A DNA stretch of 64,000 nt from NCBI GenBank assembly GCA_023414355.1, contig JAEZOB010000040.1:1-64000 (forward strand), read 5' to 3'. Origin of the DNA: Bacillota bacterium (GTDB taxonomy: Bacteria > Bacillota > Clostridia > Lachnospirales > Lachnospiraceae). The number at the start of each line of letters is the position of its first letter. The first letter of the stretch is position 1. Positions 61,031 through 64,000 of this stretch are shown here, one piece after another. A program made the translations under genes and the position numbers. A model generated the notes under the pieces. That model saw only the letters and a list, made by a program, of their open reading frames with translations. It ran no database searches and was not told where the DNA came from.

Positions 61031-63238
61031 CTAAAAATCAGTTAATATTGAAAATCCACTAAAATCATCCATGTAAATGTTATCATCTAAAGTTTTATTT
61101 TTATCACTATTCAATAATTGTACTTCATTGGTAGATGATGATTTTTTCGCTCCCCGTGCCTTGCCTTTTTTTGCTTGCTTAATGTTAATAATATTATCGT
61201 CTTGCGTTCTATTTTCAGCTTTTGCAAGGCTCTCTGGAATTAAGGCGGTAGGGGTTGTTACAGAAAAACCTAAATCAGATATATTATCTTCTGTTATTGC
61301 ATCCGCATCAGTATGATGCAAAATAGCATTAGTGCTTTCAAGTTCTTCCTTTGCTTTTTTAATTTCTTCATCTGCATTTATTTTATTAGCACGTGCTTTT
61401 TCCTTAGGAGTATAGCCTATGTTGTTTTCTATCATTGTTCTAATCATATGCTTGGCTCTGGCTAAAGCTTCATAATCAACAATTCCATATTCTTTGTGAG
61501 CATAAGCTCTTATTTCTTTATGTTCCCACTCTGATAAATTAGTAGCATATTGGGGGTTAGTGCAAGGTACTTTGATCCATTCCTTGTTAATAAGATGATC
61601 ATAAACAAAGAGCTCTCCTATGTTAAAAGGATCGTACTTTACATTGAAGTCTTCTTCAAGTCCTTTGTTTTCTTTGCTAAACTGCATTAAAAGTTTGTTT
61701 AGATTATTGCAGTTATAATGAAGACAATTAATTTCAATACCACGGTTACTAATTTTTCTCTGGGCCGTACGACCAAGTAAAGTAACAATTTCGGAGGAAC
61801 TATTTGGCCAAGAGATAGGATAATCTTCAATAGCTTTTTTCCATAGCTTTGCAGGAATACCATCTGCTCCTTTATGAAAATCTTGTGAATATACATCAAT
61901 AATCCACTTGTGAAGTAATGCATTGAATTGAGAGAAAGTCAGAGTGGCTGATTTACTTGGATTTTCATCAGTATCCAATTTGGTAGGGTTTGAACGAGTT
62001 GTTCCTGGAAGGTTATGAACGAGACTAGTATTTGTAGTGCCAAAAAATCTTTCTATAGAACCTTTCCATTCCGGTACTTTAGGGGGGCATATCTGCAATA
62101 CGATTCCTAACTGGTAACAGGCATCAGTCATTGACTTGTTTTTAAATTCGTTACCATTATCAATTACTAACGTCTTTGGAACGCCAAAAGCATTCCATTC
62201 ATTCTCAATGAATGGATACATATCTTTCACATAAGACTTATCTGTCATAATACTTTTAATACATTGGGATACTTCCGGCCAGCCAACACCATTGCTTAGC
62301 CCCAAACTAAACCCTAGAGCATTTCTAGTAAACTTATCAATAGCCAATACAAGAAATGGTCTACCTATCTCTGTCCCATCCTCTTCTTTAATAATAATGT
62401 CAACTGGGGTATGGTCAATCTCTACCCGTTCTAAAGGGAAACTTGTTTCTACCCCATTACCTTGTCCTTTGAACTTATTATCGGCTGTTTTTTTGCTGTA
62501 TCTGCTTGCAATAGATTGGTATTCTGGGATCTTTGATACATATCTAGCTAAGGTAGAATAGGGTGGAACATCAAGTTTGTATATAGAAAATTTATTATGT
62601 TCAGAAATCATATCTGTTAGATTAAGCCACAAATCATTAATAGAAATTCTTTGCTTGTTTTTATAATATACATTTATTGATTCGTTAATAAGTTCATATA
62701 CTTTTGTAGATATTCTAGGATTTCCTTTACCTCCACAGTTATGATAGGAGGGCAGTAATGATCTGATGTCACCACATGACTCTTTATATGCTTTAAGCCA
62801 TCTGTAAATGCTTTGGCTACTAACTGTATGATAAACTAAACAACCATTAAGATTCTTCTTTGCTTTCTCGGGATTCTCAGACCATGAATTAACCTCATCA
62901 GCTCTTGAAATGGCATTTTGCTCTGAAGTTACAAGAAGGGGTTTAATTACTTCGTATCGAAAGATTGCTTCCTCCTTAAAACCTGATTCACCTAATTCGC
63001 CTAAGGCATAGGATGTATTCATGACACCACTAGTCTTTGATAAGTTCTTACCGGTACATTCGAATTTAAGGTTTCCATCACTTAAAGCCTTAATTAGCTC
63101 ACCTTGTGTAAATATTTGTGGCACATTGAAATTCTCTTTTTCAACTTGTACTTTAAAATTAGGTAACTTTTTTAGAACTTGATACGTGTCTTCAAAGAGC
63201 ATGAATCTAATACCAGGCTTTAGTTGAACAGGAAACAT
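61031..63238 (-). CDS. TnsB-like DDE transposase
   Basis: The 735-residue transposase has an N-terminal helical DNA-binding region and a retroviral-integrase core with Asp275 (VEIDHTP), Asp360 (VIDNGNEF) and Glu396 (KGSIERFFG), a DD(35)E spacing. It continues with a Mu-type C-terminal domain and a polar tail that may touch TnsC. GGTGGTGAG precedes the ATG. It cuts the 3' ends of the element. Confidence 0.92.
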   Translation of the reverse strand: MFPVQLKPGIRFMLFEDTYQVLKKLPNFKVQVEKENFNVPQIFTQGELIKALSDGNLKFECTGKNLSKTSGVMNTSYALGELGESGFKEEAIFRYEVIKPLLVTSEQNAISRADEVNSWSENPEKAKKNLNGCLVYHTVSSQSIYRWLKAYKESCGDIRSLLPSYHNCGGKGNPRISTKVYELINESINVYYKNKQRISINDLWLNLTDMISEHNKFSIYKLDVPPYSTLARYVSKIPEYQSIASRYSKKTADNKFKGQGNGVETSFPLERVEIDHTPVDIIIKEEDGTEIGRPFLVLAIDKFTRNALGFSLGLSNGVGWPEVSQCIKSIMTDKSYVKDMYPFIENEWNAFGVPKTLVIDNGNEFKNKSMTDACYQLGIVLQICPPKVPEWKGSIERFFGTTNTSLVHNLPGTTRSNPTKLDTDENPSKSATLTFSQFNALLHKWIIDVYSQDFHKGADGIPAKLWKKAIEDYPISWPNSSSEIVTLLGRTAQRKISNRGIEINCLHYNCNNLNKLLMQFSKENKGLEEDFNVKYDPFNIGELFVYDHLINKEWIKVPCTNPQYATNLSEWEHKEIRAYAHKEYGIVDYEALARAKHMIRTMIENNIGYTPKEKARANKINADEEIKKAKEELESTNAILHHTDADAITEDNISDLGFSVTTPTALIPESLAKAENRTQDDNIINIKQAKKGKARGAKKSSSTNEVQLLNSDKNKTLDDNIYMDDFSGFSILTDF

Positions 63239-63250
63239 AATCTCACCACC

Positions 63251-63907
63251 CTATTGATTATTTAAATAAATAAAAGAGTTTCTTGTGATCGGTTCTTCTA
63301 AATCTGTACCTATTTCTTGATAATACAGCATATTTAAAATATAAGCATAAATAGTCGGTTTGTTCTCTTTGACGCACATGCTCGAAAGCAATTGGTTTAT
63401 TGTTTGAACTTGATACGATGAAACTAAAACATTTATTATGGTGTTTTTAATATCCTTTGGAACTATAATATTTGAGTATGAAAAGAGAAGGCGTATGTTT
63501 TTAAGCACATTACCTGTACGTATATCTTTTTCTGTGACTATTCTAAAATCTGAATATCCATTTGCATCACAGTAAAGTGCAACAGCATTAAATTTATTGA
63601 TAGTAGTTTCATCGTGGAGTATTTTAACTAACTTGGCATGTGGTTTAACTTCAACTAACTGCTTTCTGTCTTTTCTCTGAATTTCAAAATCCGGATAGCA
63701 CTTTCTAAGTCGATTGTTAACACGATAGGTAATTTCTAGGGGCTGTTCTTTGTAACTAATTACGTCCCTGTCATATTCTAGTAAGTATATATAGTCTCGT
63801 TCTATAAGGGATTCAAAAGACACCGGCCGCTCATTTTTTTTACTTGGGAAGTATCCAATATTTTTTCTTGACCTCGTATTAACAATTTTACGTGCAGGTT
63901 TATACAT
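63251..63907 (-). CDS. TnsA-like 5'-end endonuclease
   Basis: The 218-residue protein has the PD-(D/E)XK fold of TnsA, with Glu32 (SFESLIERDY), Asp73 (YPDFEI) and Glu86/Lys88 (LVEVKP). TnsA cuts the 5' strands so that the element leaves by cut-and-paste. ATG 63907 follows a G-run (GGGGGGTG). It lies 12 bp upstream of tnsB. Confidence 0.88.
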   Translation of the reverse strand: MYKPARKIVNTRSRKNIGYFPSKKNERPVSFESLIERDYIYLLEYDRDVISYKEQPLEITYRVNNRLRKCYPDFEIQRKDRKQLVEVKPHAKLVKILHDETTINKFNAVALYCDANGYSDFRIVTEKDIRTGNVLKNIRLLFSYSNIIVPKDIKNTIINVLVSSYQVQTINQLLSSMCVKENKPTIYAYILNMLYYQEIGTDLEEPITRNSFIYLNNQ

Positions 63908-63922
63908 AATAAGCACCCCCCA

Positions 63923-64000
63923 CTATTCTTTGCGATTTGATGGTCTATAATACTTTCTTCGAAGTTCCTCTTGTAACTCTTTCCTCTTTAAGACATCTGA
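63923..64000 (-). CDS. Partial gene at the window edge (C-terminal 25 residues)
   Basis: The last 78 bases on the minus strand read as the end of a frame: SDVLKRKELQEELRRKYYRP and stop TAG at 63923-63925. The rest lies outside the window. It is close to tnsA in the same direction, so it may be the preceding gene of the transposon. Function unknown. Confidence 0.4.
   Translation of the reverse strand, partial: SDVLKRKELQEELRRKYYRPSNRKE

Larger units (their letters stand above)
58473..64000. mobile_element. Tn7-like transposon, partial, inserted next to glmS
   Basis: Genes for TniQ/TnsD (58668-60086), TnsC (60088-61017), TnsB (61031-63238) and TnsA (63251-63907) lie directly after glmS. The first copy of a tandem palindromic repeat starts 30 bp past the glmS stop, fitting the 20-30-bp offset of the known Tn7 attachment site. 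The outer end is not exactly placed: a TG at 58473 is the best guess. The far end is outside the window, so cargo is unknown. Confidence 0.82.

Overview
The window looks like a chromosomal segment of a low-GC, spore-forming, Gram-positive anaerobe, most likely a Lachnospiraceae-type clostridium. The evidence is strong GGAGG ribosome binding sites, spore maturation genes spmA/spmB, an AbrB/SpoVT-type regulator, a SleL/YaaH-like LysM protein, a glmS ribozyme, and the block speA-like / kinase / yaaR / holB / yaaT / trmN6-like / rsmI / abrB that matches the Bacillus yaaO-abrB neighbourhood. Species cannot be named from the sequence alone.

Layout. 1-8.2 kb: a phosphate-starvation operon (pstSCAB-phoU-phoP-phoR) behind a Pho-box-like triple repeat, then a coiled-coil membrane protein. 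8.2-12.2 kb: a D,D-carboxypeptidase, an Fe-S flavoprotein, trmB, thioredoxin and a tRNA-Lys(CUU). 12.1-24.1 kb: an 11.9-kb element integrated in the 3' end of that tRNA, bounded by a 96-bp perfect direct repeat. Its genes fit a filamentous phage (inovirus) prophage of a single-membrane host: tyrosine integrase, Rep_trans-type rolling-circle initiator, pVIII-like coat precursor, Zot/pI-like ATPase, small one-helix membrane proteins, pIII-like and pVI-like proteins, an XRE repressor, and an Abi_2/AbiF protein preceded by a short structured RNA. No secretin is present. The spaces between its genes hold seven copies of an imperfect palindrome with GTATCTCA/TGAGATAC-type arms, plus several very strong hairpins.

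24-42.4 kb: a subtilase-like secreted protein with a degenerate duplicate domain, a LysM-GH18 protein lacking the catalytic motif, an MFS transporter, a tocopherol-cyclase-family protein, a NfeD/flotillin operon flanked by a HPK10-type kinase and a LytTR regulator, a DHFR-GNAT fusion, an AraC regulator, and two paralogous proteins joining a LacI-type sensor domain to GGDEF. 42.4-50.9 kb: the yaaO-abrB-like housekeeping block. 51-55.9 kb: spmAB, an XRE regulator, and a LigB-AMMECR1 fusion overlapping a radical SAM gene.

56-64 kb: glmS with its self-cleaving ribozyme leader. A Tn7-like transposon sits immediately downstream of glmS (TniQ/TnsD, TnsC, TnsB, TnsA). Three 21-22-bp palindromic repeats start 30 bp past the glmS stop and are candidate TnsB sites at the glmS-proximal end. 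The far end lies beyond the window.
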